Shown: positions 8,823 to 18,400 of the stretch, piece by piece
Numbering within the stretch: position 1 is the stretch's first letter
How the letters are laid out: each line of letters starts with the position of its first letter
Source: Ruegeria marina
Lineage (GTDB): Bacteria > Pseudomonadota > Alphaproteobacteria > Rhodobacterales > Rhodobacteraceae
Direction: 5' to 3'
Assembly (NCBI RefSeq): GCF_900101475.1
Contig: NZ_FMZV01000010.1
Location: 99,793 to 163,792 of the forward strand
DNA: 64,000 nucleotides
Made by a program: the position numbers and the translations under genes
The notes under the pieces: model-generated
What the model was told of the DNA's origin: nothing
What the model saw: the letters and a program-made list of their open reading frames with translations, nothing else
Database searches by the model: none

Positions 8823-11084
8823 CTAATCGCCACCATTCTGGTGGGACTGTTCGTTTGCTGCCTGCGCCGCAGCCGCAGCTACTGCCGATTTCTGATCGGG
8901 GGTCAGGTGGTCGGCCTCGTCCAGTCCGGGGATCGCAACGCGCACTTCGCGGCGGGCGAATTCGATACCGTTCGCCTTGAACTCGTTTTTCACCTTGTTA
9001 AAGATTTCCTTGCGTAGGGTGAACTGCTTGCCGGGCTTGGCCATGAACTTGCCGCGGATGATCATGCCGACATCATCGAAGTCGAACACGCCCTGCGACT
9101 TGAACGGTTGCAGGAACCCCTCCTTGTGCACGGGGTCCTCCATCATCTCGGTGCCGATCTTCTTGAAGATCTTCTTGACCTTGTTGGGGTCGGTGTCGAA
9201 GGGCACGGTGAACTTGAGCTTCATGATCACCCAGTCGCGGCTGTAGTTGGTCAGCTTCGCGATCTCGCCATAGGGAATCGTGTGCACCGGTCCGCGATGA
9301 TGGCGCAGTTGCATCGACCGGATCGAGATTTTCTCGACGGTTCCGGTCGTTCCTCCCACATCGACATATTCACCCACGCGGAAGGCATCGTCGATCAGAA
9401 AGAATATTCCACCGACGATGTCGGCAACCAGTTTTTGCGCGCCAAAGCCGATGGCCAGGCCGAGGATACCGGCACCGGCAAGCAAGGGCGTGATGTCCAG
9501 CCCGAGAGCCCCGAGAGCAAGCAGGCCAAAGATCACCGCAATGGCGACCTGGGCCGTGACACGAAGCAGCGGCAGAACGGTCACCAGACGGGAGCCACCG
9601 GCGCCACCACCTTCGCCCGCTTCCTCGTCCGGGCTTTGCGCTATTGCCGTCTGTTCCTTGGCCAGTCGTCGATTGATCCAGAGCGATACGGCTTCGTTCA
9701 GGATGTAGCCGATGGCGATGATGATCAGGAACTCGATGACAGCCCCGCCTGCATCGAGCCCTGCGCCTGCGACTGCACGCAGATCGATATCCCATGCGTT
9801 GGCGATCATCAGGATAACGAAAACGCCGGCAATCACGCGACCGATGCGGATGAAACTGCGTTTGGTGGACTTGTAGGCGCGCTCGGCGACCGGGCCGTCC
9901 CCGATCATTGGCGGTTGCAGATGGCGAACCAGCCCGCGGATCAGCGTGTCGATGGCGGGGGCCATGAGAAGCCAGAACATGGTGATGTAATGGGCGCCGG
10001 CGACGATGCGCGCAAGGGCCTCGCGATCGTCGATCGCCGAATAGTATTCGACAATCAGCCATACGGCAGCGGATACACCAATGGCGAAATAGGGGTAGTA
10101 TTCCGCAACCTTCTCGTCGAACCTGGTCCGGTCCGGATCCGTGCCGAGCATCATGTCGGACAAGCCGGCGCGCGCCGTCCACGCGATGATCGCGATATAG
10201 GCGTGAATCGAGAGGTTGAGCCAGAATCCCAGCCGCATCTCACCCATTGCGATCCCGTTGAGTCCGTTGAAGGTAACGATGAACAGGGTGAAACCGATCA
10301 GCAGGAACAGTCCGATCTGGTTGCGGTGCAGGTATTTCGCCCAGTGATCGTCGATGTTCACCAGTCTCATTTCCGGACGTTCCGGCGCGAGGATGAAGCG
10401 TGAGAGCGCCGCGCCGAGGCGCGGAACCCAGATCATGTAGAGTACGAAAGGGGCGGCGAACGCGATATCTTCGGGCGAAAGCAACCTGCGTCCGACAAAG
10501 ACCAGAACATAGTAGAAGACAACCAGTCCGAGAATTTCGCGGCAGAACCGGCGGAACAGAAAGCCGACCGCACCGCGCAGATCGTCAGCTGACCCGCTGG
10601 GCACCTTTCTCAGCCATGAGCGCGTAAGGTAGGTCGCGGCCTTCTCCGCCGCGTAGCCGATTGCCAGTGCAAGAAAGGTAAAGCCAAAAAGGGAGGCCAG
10701 ACCCGACGTTCCGAATGTCGTCGTGAAGTTGTGCAGGGCCTCGGCCTGTTTTCCGACCAGTTGCGGAACCTTGCTGAGCACGTCGAGCCAGCTTGCAATC
10801 ATCGCGTTTGCGGTTTCGGTGATTTCGGCGATAAGCCCTTTTTGCGGTGCCGGGGAGTCTCCTGCGCGAGCCTCGGCGACAGCGTCCAATCTCTCGAGCA
10901 AAAGCGCGCGGACCTGGTCGTCCGAGAGACGGGCAACAAGATCGTCGACCTGCTCGGGCGTCAAGTCATCGGGAATGACGGGCACTGCGGTCGCCGCTCC
11001 GGTTTCTGTCGCTTGGGCGGCGGCCGGTTCGGCAATCGTGACAAAGCCGATCAGGGCAGCAAGGGCGAATACCCATCGTAGCAT
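8823..11084 (-). CDS. Large MscS-family mechanosensitive channel
   Basis: MscS-type channels open under membrane tension to release osmolytes. This 753-residue protein begins with a Sec signal peptide ending at about residue 23 (AAAQA), followed by a roughly 100-residue periplasmic region and at least ten membrane segments. The MscS pore-lining region and beta domain follow at about residues 545-720, with GFGAQKLVADIVGGIFFLID and a V-D-V-G-G-T-G stretch. The size and N-terminal extension resemble E. coli YbdG/YbiO-like or MscM-type proteins more than the 286-residue MscS. A second, distinct large MscS protein is encoded at 60326. It has its own upstream region after the lysR terminator. Confidence 0.88.
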   Translation of the reverse strand: MLRWVFALAALIGFVTIAEPAAAQATETGAATAVPVIPDDLTPEQVDDLVARLSDDQVRALLLERLDAVAEARAGDSPAPQKGLIAEITETANAMIASWLDVLSKVPQLVGKQAEALHNFTTTFGTSGLASLFGFTFLALAIGYAAEKAATYLTRSWLRKVPSGSADDLRGAVGFLFRRFCREILGLVVFYYVLVFVGRRLLSPEDIAFAAPFVLYMIWVPRLGAALSRFILAPERPEMRLVNIDDHWAKYLHRNQIGLFLLIGFTLFIVTFNGLNGIAMGEMRLGFWLNLSIHAYIAIIAWTARAGLSDMMLGTDPDRTRFDEKVAEYYPYFAIGVSAAVWLIVEYYSAIDDREALARIVAGAHYITMFWLLMAPAIDTLIRGLVRHLQPPMIGDGPVAERAYKSTKRSFIRIGRVIAGVFVILMIANAWDIDLRAVAGAGLDAGGAVIEFLIIIAIGYILNEAVSLWINRRLAKEQTAIAQSPDEEAGEGGGAGGSRLVTVLPLLRVTAQVAIAVIFGLLALGALGLDITPLLAGAGILGLAIGFGAQKLVADIVGGIFFLIDDAFRVGEYVDVGGTTGTVEKISIRSMQLRHHRGPVHTIPYGEIAKLTNYSRDWVIMKLKFTVPFDTDPNKVKKIFKKIGTEMMEDPVHKEGFLQPFKSQGVFDFDDVGMIIRGKFMAKPGKQFTLRKEIFNKVKNEFKANGIEFARREVRVAIPGLDEADHLTPDQKSAVAAAAAQAANEQSHQNGGD

Positions 11085-11233
11085 TTGATGTCCCTCTAAA
11101 AGAATGGATTTTTTTGCAATCTAGCCGAGATGCGAGGCGATTCAAATCCGTTTGCAGGGTGTCCAAAGGGACAGCTGGCCCTGAAATGACTCTCGGATAA
11201 GACACAGGTTTTTGCGCCGCCGGCCACCTGGCG

Positions 11234-11262
11234 AAAAAAAAGGCCGAGCGCTAAGCTCGGCC
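11234..11262 (-). terminator. Rho-independent terminator downstream of lysR-type gene
   Basis: GGCCGAGC (11242-11249) and GCTCGGCC (11255-11262) form an 8-bp stem with a 5-nt loop, followed on the minus strand by eight T. It lies 138 nt past the lysR stop. The intervening 11263-11400 stretch holds only very short open frames (up to 18 codons) that I could not support as genes. Confidence 0.9.
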
Positions 11263-11400
11263 GTAGTCCAACAGGGAGGTTGAAGGTGACGAGCGTGTAA
11301 GCATCATCGCCTTCAGTTGCTCATTTAGGCGGCACGCCGTGCATCTTCAAGCTTTTTCATGCTGCATGCGCAGCATTTCCGCCATGCGCGGAGTGCATAC

Positions 11401-12306
11401 CTAAAGTCTGCCCATCTCTTTCAACTGTTTGCGATGGGCAATGATCTCGTCCTGGACGAAATCCCGAAACGCGGCAACACGTTGGGAATGGCGCAATTCT
11501 TCGGGATAGGCGAGGTAAACTGGTACCTCCGAGGACTTGATATCGGGCAGGACGTGGACGAGATCCGGGAAATCCTGTGTCACGTAGTCGGGCAGCACAC
11601 CGATCCCCAGATTGTTCAGTACGCCCTGGAGGATCCCGAAATAGTTGTTGACGGTCAACAGCGAGGCCGGATTGTAGGCGAGCAGATGCTGGGCGAGGAC
11701 TGCGCTGGCTCCGACCTGAGCGGCCGAGGTATTCTGGCAGATCAGTCTGTGGTCGCTGATGTCGGTAATATCTGTGGGCGTCCCAGCGCTATCGAGATAG
11801 GCGCGCGTCGCGTATAGCTTCATCTCGACCGTCATCAGGCGCTTGCGTATCAGATCGGCCTGACTGGGTTCTTTCATCCGAATTGCCACGTCGGCTTCGC
11901 GCATGGGAAGGTCGAGGACGCGCTCCTCGAGCATGAGGTCAACCTTGAGATCGGGATATTTCTGATAAAGCGCGGTGAGGCGCGGCGCAAGCCAGAGTGT
12001 GCCGAAGCCAAAGGTCGTGGTGACTCGTAATTCGCCGAACACCTCTTCTGCGCTGTCGCGAATGCGGGCCGCGGCCGCATCCAGACGCTTTGCCATGGAT
12101 TTGGTGGCGTCGAACAGCAGTTCGCCCTGTTCGGTGAGAATCAGTCCTCGGGCGTGCCGGTGGAAGAGGGTGGCATTGAGTGCTTCTTCGAGTGCGCGGA
12201 TCTGCCGACTGACCGCGGATTGCGACAAGTTCAGCTTGTCTCCTGCATGCGTCAGGCTGCCGGCGTCAGCCACCGCGTGAAATATCCGAAGCTTGTCCCA
12301 GTCCAT
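11401..12306 (-). CDS. LysR-family transcriptional regulator
   Basis: A 301-residue LysR-type regulator with an N-terminal winged helix-turn-helix (residues 4-62, HAVADAGSLTHAGDKLNLSQ, then SAVSRQIRALE) and a C-terminal periplasmic-binding-like effector domain (about 90-295). ATG 12306 begins MDWDKLRIFHAVADAG and has AGGAAAG 9 nt upstream. It is divergent from the indolepyruvate oxidoreductase gene across a 167-bp AT-rich spacer that contains the dyad AGGTCA-N7-TGACCT, so that gene is its most likely target. The effector is unknown; an aromatic keto acid would fit the neighbour but is inference only. Confidence 0.9.
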   Translation of the reverse strand: MDWDKLRIFHAVADAGSLTHAGDKLNLSQSAVSRQIRALEEALNATLFHRHARGLILTEQGELLFDATKSMAKRLDAAAARIRDSAEEVFGELRVTTTFGFGTLWLAPRLTALYQKYPDLKVDLMLEERVLDLPMREADVAIRMKEPSQADLIRKRLMTVEMKLYATRAYLDSAGTPTDITDISDHRLICQNTSAAQVGASAVLAQHLLAYNPASLLTVNNYFGILQGVLNNLGIGVLPDYVTQDFPDLVHVLPDIKSSEVPVYLAYPEELRHSQRVAAFRDFVQDEIIAHRKQLKEMGRL

Positions 12307-12409
12307 GTCTGCAACTTTCCTAATCAACCTGACCGACTATATGTAACACATGACATTTTCACAAATATCTGCCTGCCCCTTTTTTGATGGCGCAAATTTT
12401 CAGCTATAC

Positions 12410-12428
12410 AGGTCAACATTTATGACCT
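12410..12428. promoter_or_regulatory. Inverted repeat in the divergent lysR / ior spacer
   Basis: AGGTCA (12410-12415) and TGACCT (12423-12428) form a perfect dyad with a 7-nt AT-rich spacer, 46-64 nt upstream of the ior start codon. Size and position fit a LysR-type recognition site, though the T-N11-A core is not unambiguous. Confidence 0.5.
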
Positions 12429-12473
12429 AAAATCTTTTGCATAGCTGTCACACGGGCGCAGGGGAGACGTAAA

Positions 12474-15400
12474 ATGAGCCAGCCAAAAGTTTCTCTAAAT
12501 GACAAATACGATCTGGAGAAGAAGTCGGTCCTGTTGAACGGAACACAGGCGCTGGTGCGCCTGATGCTGATGCAAAAGGCCCGCGACAAGGCTGACGGTC
12601 TCAACACGGCGGGACTGGTGACCGGGTACCGGGGCTCGCCGCTGGGCGCAGTCGATGTGCAGATGAGCCGCGCCAGGAAGCAACTGGATGCGTCGGATGT
12701 GACCTTTCAATTCGGTTTGAACGAGGATCTGGCCGCCACCGCACTCTGGGGCAGCCAGCAGGCCGGGCTTCGTGGCGATGGCAAGTTCGACGGTGTTTTC
12801 GGCCTGTGGTACGGCAAGGGGCCGGGCGTAGACCGTTCGGGCGACGTGATGCGCCATGCCAACATGGCCGGCACCGCGAAACACGGCGGTGTGTTGATGG
12901 CGATGGGCGACGACCACACCGGCGAAAGCTCGACTGTCTTGCACCAGTCCGAATGGGCGTTGGTCGATGCCTATATGCCGGTGGTCAGCCCGGCGGGCGT
13001 ACAGGAAATTCTGGACTATGGCGCCTATGGTTTCGCGCTCAGCCGCTTTTCCGGGCTTTGGGTCGGCCTGAAGACCATGAAGGATACCATCGAGGTCACC
13101 TCGGTCGTGGATGGGGATCCATTTCGGATGAAACTGGTCGAGCCAAAGTTCGACATGCCCGAAGGGGGGCTGAACATCCGCCTGGGCGACACGCCGCATC
13201 TGCAAGAGGCGCGGATCATCGATTACAAACGCTTTGCCGCCGAGGCGTTCAGCCGCGCCAACCGGATGGACAAACGGGTCTGGGGCAAGCCGGGCGCCAA
13301 GATCGGCATCGTCGCGGCGGGCAAGAACTGGCTCGACCTTGTGCATGCGATGTCGCTTCTGAACATCGACGAGGCCGAGGCCGAGCGTCTGGGCATCACC
13401 ACCTACAAGGTCGGCCAGACCTTTCCGCTGGACATGCAGAGCTTTCACGACTGGGCCGAAGACCTCGATCTGATCGTGATCGTGGAGGAAAAACGCAAAC
13501 TGATCGAGGTGCAGGTCAAGGAGGCGATCTTTGACGACCGGCAGGGCCGCCGCGTCTATGGCTGGTACAAGGGGGGCGCCGGCGCAATGCATCGCGAGGA
13601 GCTGTTCCCGACTCGCGGCGCGCTGGACCCGATCCTGATCGCCGAGAAACTGGGCGGTATCCTGATCGAGGAAGGCCGGGAAACCGATGGTATCCGCGCG
13701 GGCCTCAGCGCGTTGGCGGATGCCCGGCGCAACGACAACGCACAGGAAATTGCCTCGCGCCTGCCGTATTTCTGTTCGGGCTGTCCGCATAACAGTTCGA
13801 CCAAGGTTCCCGACGGCAGCCGCGCCTATGCCGGGATCGGCTGTCACTACATGGTGCAGTGGATGGACCGGAACACCCAGGGCTTTACCCATATGGGTGG
13901 CGAAGGCGCCAACTGGATCGGTGAGGCGCCGTTTTCCAACACCAAGCACGTGTTCCAGAATCTGGGCGACGGCACCTACAACCATTCAGGTGTGCAGGCG
14001 ATCCGCGCTGCTTTGGCGGCAGGCACCAACATCACCTTCAAGATCCTCTACAACGACGCGGTGGCGATGACCGGCGGCCAAGAGAACGAGGGCGATCTGA
14101 CCGCCCCCCGCATCGTGGCCGAGGTGAAGGCGATGGGCGTCAAGGAAATTGCCGTCGTCTATGACGCCAAGGAGGATGTGGACAAATCGCAATTCCCCGC
14201 CGGGGTGCCGTTTTACGAGCGCGCCGAACTGATGCAGGTGCAGAAGCGGTTCCGCGAGATCCCCGGCGTCAGCGCCATCGTCTACATCCAGACCTGCGCC
14301 GCCGAGAAGCGCCGCCGCCGAAAGCGTGGCACCTTTCCCGATCCCGACAAGCGGGTTTTGATCAATGCCGACATCTGCGAAGGCTGCGGCGATTGCGGAG
14401 TGCAGTCGAACTGTGTCTCGATCGTTCCGAAAGAGACCGAACTTGGCCGCAAACGCGCGATCGACCAGTCCTCGTGCAACAAGGACTTCTCTTGCGTCAA
14501 CGGGTTCTGCCCGTCCTTCGTGACCGTTCAGGGCGCGAAGATCCGCAAGGAGGCCACAACCGAGATCGACCTGCCACACCTTCCGATGCCGGTTCTGCCG
14601 CAGATCGACGGGACGCATAACGTGGTGATCACGGGCGTCGGCGGTACTGGCGTCGTCACCATCGGCGCCGTGCTTGCTCAGGCCGCGCAACTGGATGGCA
14701 AGGGGGCCGGCATGATGGAGATGGCGGGTCTGGCGCAGAAGGGTGGCGCCGTGCATATCCATTGCCGCATCGCAAACCGTCCCGACGACATCAGCGCCAT
14801 CCGGGTGGCAACCGGTGAGGCACATGCGCTGATCGGCGGCGACCTCGTGGTCAGCGCCGGGGCCAAGACGCTGGGCCTGACCCGCACCGGGACCACTGGT
14901 GCCGTGGTCAACAGCCACGAGATCATCACGGGCGATTTCACCCGCAATACCGATTTCACCATCCCCGCCGACCGGCTGAGTCTGGCGCTTGAGGCGCGGT
15001 TGAAGGAGCAGCTCGACCTGTTCGATGCTTCGGAGCTGGCGCGCGCGGTGATGGGCGATTCGATCTATTCGAACATGATGGTCTTTGGCGGTGCCTGGCA
15101 GCGCGGCCTGCTGCCCGTGAGCCACGAGGCGATCATGCAGGCGATCGAGATGAATGGAGCGGCGGTCGAACGCAACAAGCGTGCCTTCGACATCGGACGC
15201 TGGGCCGTGCTGCACCCGACCGAAGCGGCAGGCTTGCTGAAGCCCAACGTGGTGGACCTGCCGAAGTCGCTGGAGGACAGGATCACCTACCGGGCGGAAC
15301 ATCTTGCCGCCTACCAGGGCGCGCGCCTTGCCAGACGCTATCGCAAACTTGTCGACGGTATCGCCGATCACGGCCTGCGCGCGGCAGTCGCCGAAGGCTA

Positions 15401-15890
15401 TCACAAGCTTTTGTCCTACAAGGATGAATACGAGGTTGCGCGCCTGTTGCTGACAAGCCGGGACAAGGCCGCTGCCGAGTTTGACGGCGATCTGAAGCTG
15501 ACGCTCCATCTTGCCCCGCCGATCCTTGGCGGCAAGACCACCGATGGCCGACCGAAAAAGCGTGAGTTCAGCGAGCGCTGGATGGCTATGTTCAAGTTGC
15601 TCGCCCGGATGAAGCGCTTGCGTGGTACCCCGCTGGACGTTTTCGGGTACACTTCCGAACGCCGTATGGAACGCGCGCTGATCCGACAGTACGAAGAGGA
15701 CATGAAAGAGGTTCTGCCCCGCCTGTCCGACGCGAACCGGGACGCCATCATCGCACTGGCGCGTCTGCCTCTCGATATACGCGGTTTCGGCCCGGTCAAG
15801 CTTGCCAACGAGGCCAAGGCCGCAAAGCGGCGCGAAGAGCTGTTGGCGGTTGTTCGCCAGAACGGCACGGAAAGGGCGGCGGCGGAATAA
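12474..15890 (+). CDS. Indolepyruvate ferredoxin oxidoreductase, fused alpha/beta subunits
   Basis: This enzyme oxidatively decarboxylates aryl pyruvates such as indolepyruvate to the acyl-CoA, reducing ferredoxin, in aromatic amino acid breakdown. At 1138 residues it is the single-chain form, equivalent to archaeal IorA plus IorB. The N-terminal pyrimidine domain shows LVTGYRGSPLGAVD (about 48-61). The thiamine-diphosphate domain has GDGTYNHSG near residue 500. Ferredoxin-type cysteines occur at about 634-646 (CEGCGDC) and 669-680 (CVNGFC). The gamma-like domain begins around 716 with GVGGTGVVTIG. An RBS GGGGAGA precedes the ATG. It is divergent from a LysR regulator. Confidence 0.95.
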   Translation: MSQPKVSLNDKYDLEKKSVLLNGTQALVRLMLMQKARDKADGLNTAGLVTGYRGSPLGAVDVQMSRARKQLDASDVTFQFGLNEDLAATALWGSQQAGLRGDGKFDGVFGLWYGKGPGVDRSGDVMRHANMAGTAKHGGVLMAMGDDHTGESSTVLHQSEWALVDAYMPVVSPAGVQEILDYGAYGFALSRFSGLWVGLKTMKDTIEVTSVVDGDPFRMKLVEPKFDMPEGGLNIRLGDTPHLQEARIIDYKRFAAEAFSRANRMDKRVWGKPGAKIGIVAAGKNWLDLVHAMSLLNIDEAEAERLGITTYKVGQTFPLDMQSFHDWAEDLDLIVIVEEKRKLIEVQVKEAIFDDRQGRRVYGWYKGGAGAMHREELFPTRGALDPILIAEKLGGILIEEGRETDGIRAGLSALADARRNDNAQEIASRLPYFCSGCPHNSSTKVPDGSRAYAGIGCHYMVQWMDRNTQGFTHMGGEGANWIGEAPFSNTKHVFQNLGDGTYNHSGVQAIRAALAAGTNITFKILYNDAVAMTGGQENEGDLTAPRIVAEVKAMGVKEIAVVYDAKEDVDKSQFPAGVPFYERAELMQVQKRFREIPGVSAIVYIQTCAAEKRRRRKRGTFPDPDKRVLINADICEGCGDCGVQSNCVSIVPKETELGRKRAIDQSSCNKDFSCVNGFCPSFVTVQGAKIRKEATTEIDLPHLPMPVLPQIDGTHNVVITGVGGTGVVTIGAVLAQAAQLDGKGAGMMEMAGLAQKGGAVHIHCRIANRPDDISAIRVATGEAHALIGGDLVVSAGAKTLGLTRTGTTGAVVNSHEIITGDFTRNTDFTIPADRLSLALEARLKEQLDLFDASELARAVMGDSIYSNMMVFGGAWQRGLLPVSHEAIMQAIEMNGAAVERNKRAFDIGRWAVLHPTEAAGLLKPNVVDLPKSLEDRITYRAEHLAAYQGARLARRYRKLVDGIADHGLRAAVAEGYHKLLSYKDEYEVARLLLTSRDKAAAEFDGDLKLTLHLAPPILGGKTTDGRPKKREFSERWMAMFKLLARMKRLRGTPLDVFGYTSERRMERALIRQYEEDMKEVLPRLSDANRDAIIALARLPLDIRGFGPVKLANEAKAAKRREELLAVVRQNGTERAAAE

Positions 15891-15933
15891 ACTGTCACAG
15901 CCCTGTCGTGGAACCTATGCAAAATGCCTGACT

Positions 15934-15956
15934 GCCCCTATTTAGGGGCCAGTTTT
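15934..15956 (+). terminator. Short hairpin after ior, possible weak terminator
   Basis: GCCCCT (15934-15939) and AGGGGC (15944-15949) enclose ATTT, followed by CAGTTTT. It sits between the ior stop (15890) and the acyltransferase start (15970). The T tract is short, so it may attenuate rather than end transcription. Confidence 0.35.
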
Positions 15957-15969
15957 GCCGGAGTTATGC

Positions 15970-16848
15970 ATGACCGCGCGCCGCCATATTGCCCGCGATA
16001 TATCCTATTCCCATTCAGCCGCCACCAAAGGGGGCAGGGCCGTCATCAGGTTGATGGAAAATACAACCGGCCGTATCGGCCTTATCCGCCGCGCGGAAGG
16101 CTATGAACGCGAAGTCGCCGAGGGCCGTGATTTCTGGTCGGTGATGGTCGACCGCTACGGGCTGACGCTCGACGTTGCGGGCGGTTCATTGTCGAACATC
16201 CCCAGTGAGGGGCCGTTGATTCTGATCGCGAACCATCCCTACGGAATTCTCGACGGGCTGATGATGGGCCATATCCTGTCTGTCACGCGGGGCGATTTCC
16301 GCATCCTTGCCCATCGCGTTTTCCGCAAGGCCGAGGACATCAACCGAATCATCCTGCCGATCTCGTTCGACGAGACGAAGGAGGCCATGCAACTGAACCT
16401 CGACACCCGCAAGCAGGCGCTTGGATATCTCGGACAGGGCGGGGCCATCGGCATCTTTCCCGGCGGTACGGTCTCGACGGCGGTCCGACCGTTTTCCCAC
16501 CCGATGGACCCGGGCTGGCGCGGCTTCACGGCGCGCATGGTCGGCAAGTCGAACGCCACGGTCGTGCCGGTCTTCTTCGACGGGCATACCAGCCGCCTGT
16601 TCCAGATCGCCAGCCATCTGCACTCGACGCTCCGCATGGGGCTCTTGATCAAGGAATTCCGCAAACGGGTCGATACGCCAGTTCGAGTGGTCATCGGAGA
16701 GCCCATCGGGCGCGACATTCTCGATCCACTGGCCCGCGACACGCGCAAGATGATGGATTTTCTGCGCAAGGCAACATATGAGCTGTCTCCGACGCCGTTG
16801 AAATCCTATGATTACGGCTATGAATTCGAGGAACGGCATCGCGCCTGA
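15970..16848 (+). CDS. Lysophospholipid acyltransferase family protein (PlsC-like)
   Basis: A 292-residue glycerolipid acyltransferase, probably acylating a lysophospholipid or ornithine-lipid precursor at the inner membrane. It has the catalytic NHPYGILDG block (the His-x4-Asp motif) at about residues 81-89 and a glycerophosphate-binding block as GIFPGGTVS. In the latter, GG replaces the usual EG of FPEG, a known variant in haemolysin-like members. ATG 15970 has CCGGAG upstream. murI follows after 8 nt, so the two are probably cotranscribed. Exact substrate is not deducible. Confidence 0.85.
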   Translation: MTARRHIARDISYSHSAATKGGRAVIRLMENTTGRIGLIRRAEGYEREVAEGRDFWSVMVDRYGLTLDVAGGSLSNIPSEGPLILIANHPYGILDGLMMGHILSVTRGDFRILAHRVFRKAEDINRIILPISFDETKEAMQLNLDTRKQALGYLGQGGAIGIFPGGTVSTAVRPFSHPMDPGWRGFTARMVGKSNATVVPVFFDGHTSRLFQIASHLHSTLRMGLLIKEFRKRVDTPVRVVIGEPIGRDILDPLARDTRKMMDFLRKATYELSPTPLKSYDYGYEFEERHRA

Positions 16849-16856
16849 AGGGAAAG

Positions 16857-17666
16857 ATGGCAGTAGGTATATTCGACTCGGGCCTGGGTGGCCTGACGGT
16901 CCTTGACGCGGCGCAGAAGCGACTGCCGGACGTGGATTTCCTCTATTATGCGGACAGTGCCCATGCACCTTACGGGGTGCGGACGCCCGAAGATATCTAC
17001 CAACTGACCCGCAAGGCCGTGCACGATCTCTGGAACCGGGGCTGTGATCTGGTGATCCTCGCCTGCAACACCGCCAGCGCTGCGGCGCTGCGCCGGATGC
17101 AGGAAGAAGGCGTTCCGCCGGGCAAGCGCGTGCTGGGCGTTTTCGTTCCCCTGATCGAGGCACTGACCGAACGCCAGTGGGGTGACAACAGCCCCCCGCG
17201 CGAGGTCAGCGTTCAGAACGTGGCGCTGTTCGCCACGCCGGCCACCGTTGCCAGCCGGGCGTTTCAGCGCGAACTCGCGTTTCGCGCTATCGGTGTGGAT
17301 ATCGAGGCACAGGCCTGCGGCGGTGTGGTCGATGCCATTGAAGAGGGCGACCTGATCCTGGCCGAGGCACTGGTGCGCAGTCACGTGGACGCGCTCAAAC
17401 GCAAGATGCCCTATCCACAGGCCGCCATTCTGGGATGTACCCATTACCCGTTGATGGAAAAGGCGTTTCAGGATGCGCTGGGGGCCGAAGTAAAAGTTTT
17501 CAGCCAGGGCAACCTGGTCGCGGAAAGTCTGGCCGATTACCTGCAACGGCACCCCAATATGCTGGGAACCGGTGCAGGTGGCTACCTGACCACGGGCAAG
17601 CCCGCGACCGTAAGTGACCGGGCAACGCAGTTCCTGCGGCGAAAGATCGAGTTTCGGGCTGCCTGA
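16857..17666 (+). CDS. murI: Glutamate racemase
   Basis: MurI interconverts L- and D-glutamate, providing D-Glu for peptidoglycan. The 269-residue protein carries the N-terminal DSGLGG motif, the first catalytic cysteine in CNTAS (about Cys71) and the second in GCTHYPL (about Cys194), all intact. Its ATG is preceded by AAGGGA and lies 8 nt after the acyltransferase gene. Confidence 0.96.
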   Translation: MAVGIFDSGLGGLTVLDAAQKRLPDVDFLYYADSAHAPYGVRTPEDIYQLTRKAVHDLWNRGCDLVILACNTASAAALRRMQEEGVPPGKRVLGVFVPLIEALTERQWGDNSPPREVSVQNVALFATPATVASRAFQRELAFRAIGVDIEAQACGGVVDAIEEGDLILAEALVRSHVDALKRKMPYPQAAILGCTHYPLMEKAFQDALGAEVKVFSQGNLVAESLADYLQRHPNMLGTGAGGYLTTGKPATVSDRATQFLRRKIEFRAA

Positions 17667-17841
17667 CTTCGGTCAAGGTTATCGCTTTGCGAATGGTTTA
17701 TTCCGGCACCAAAGCAGCCGGTTCAGTTGCCGACCTGACAAAAGGTAGCAACGGCTATACCTTGCAGTGTGTCAACTGGATGTTAGGTGACGGTAAATCA
17801 CAGGGTCACGCATTGGCCCGATGGAAATTGGTGAGGACGCA

Positions 17842-18285
17842 ATGAAATCGCTCAAGAAACAACGCCGAATTCAGGTGATCGTCATGGCCGCCGTGGCGCT
17901 GGTACTGGCGACAGGATTGATCGGTTATGCGATGCGCGACGGTATCAACTTTTTCCGCGCGCCGAGCCAGGTGATCGCCGAACCGCCTTCGGAAACCGAG
18001 GTGTTTCGCCTGGGCGGACTGGTCGAGGCAGGCTCGCTTGTACGCGGTCAGGGTGAATCCGTGCGCTTTTCGGTGACCGACGGTGGCGAAAGCGTACCGG
18101 TTGTGTTCACGGGTGTTCTGCCGGATCTCTTTGGCGAGAACCAGGGTATGATCGGCACCGGGAGATACGTGAACGGCGTGTTCGAGGCCTCTGAAATACT
18201 TGCAAAACATGATGAGACCTACATGCCGAAAGAGGTCATGGACGCGCTCAAGGAACAAGGCGTCTACAAGGCGCCCGAAAGCTGA
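17842..18285 (+). CDS. ccmE: Cytochrome c maturation haem chaperone CcmE
   Basis: CcmE binds haem covalently in the periplasm and delivers it to the CcmF/H apocytochrome ligation complex. The 147-residue protein has one N-terminal membrane anchor (about residues 8-29) and a periplasmic OB-fold. The haem-binding His123 lies in the motif AKHDETYMP. ATG 17842 (MKSLKKQRRIQV) is chosen as the usual start. Unusually, the next ccm gene (ccmF) is separated from it by a terminator and two lysis genes. The preceding 175 nt after murI hold no visible gene. Confidence 0.96.
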   Translation: MKSLKKQRRIQVIVMAAVALVLATGLIGYAMRDGINFFRAPSQVIAEPPSETEVFRLGGLVEAGSLVRGQGESVRFSVTDGGESVPVVFTGVLPDLFGENQGMIGTGRYVNGVFEASEILAKHDETYMPKEVMDALKEQGVYKAPES

Positions 18286-18312
18286 CGACAAAAAGGCGTG
18301 TTGAGTTTTCCT

Positions 18313-18339
18313 GGGCGTTGCGCAAGCAGCGCCCTTTTT
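18313..18339 (+). terminator. Rho-independent terminator of ccmE
   Basis: A 9-bp stem (18313-18321 with 18326-18334, one G-U pair) closed by a GCAA tetraloop is followed by TTTTT. It lies 28 nt past the ccmE stop and implies that the downstream endolysin gene has its own promoter. Confidence 0.92.
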
Positions 18340-18347
18340 GCTCGGCG

Positions 18348-18359
18348 GGTCTTAAGACC
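18348..18359. promoter_or_regulatory. Perfect 12-bp palindrome upstream of the lysis cassette
   Basis: GGTCTTAAGACC reads identically on both strands and lies 42 nt before the endolysin ATG and just after the ccmE terminator. That is where an operator for the endolysin-holin transcript would be expected. It matches no operator I know; it contains one TTAA, but not the TTAA-N7-TTAA of CtrA. Confidence 0.4.
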
Positions 18360-18400
18360 TTTGCCGGAGCCTCGGTCCGCATTTAGCGGAGGATTTCCAG

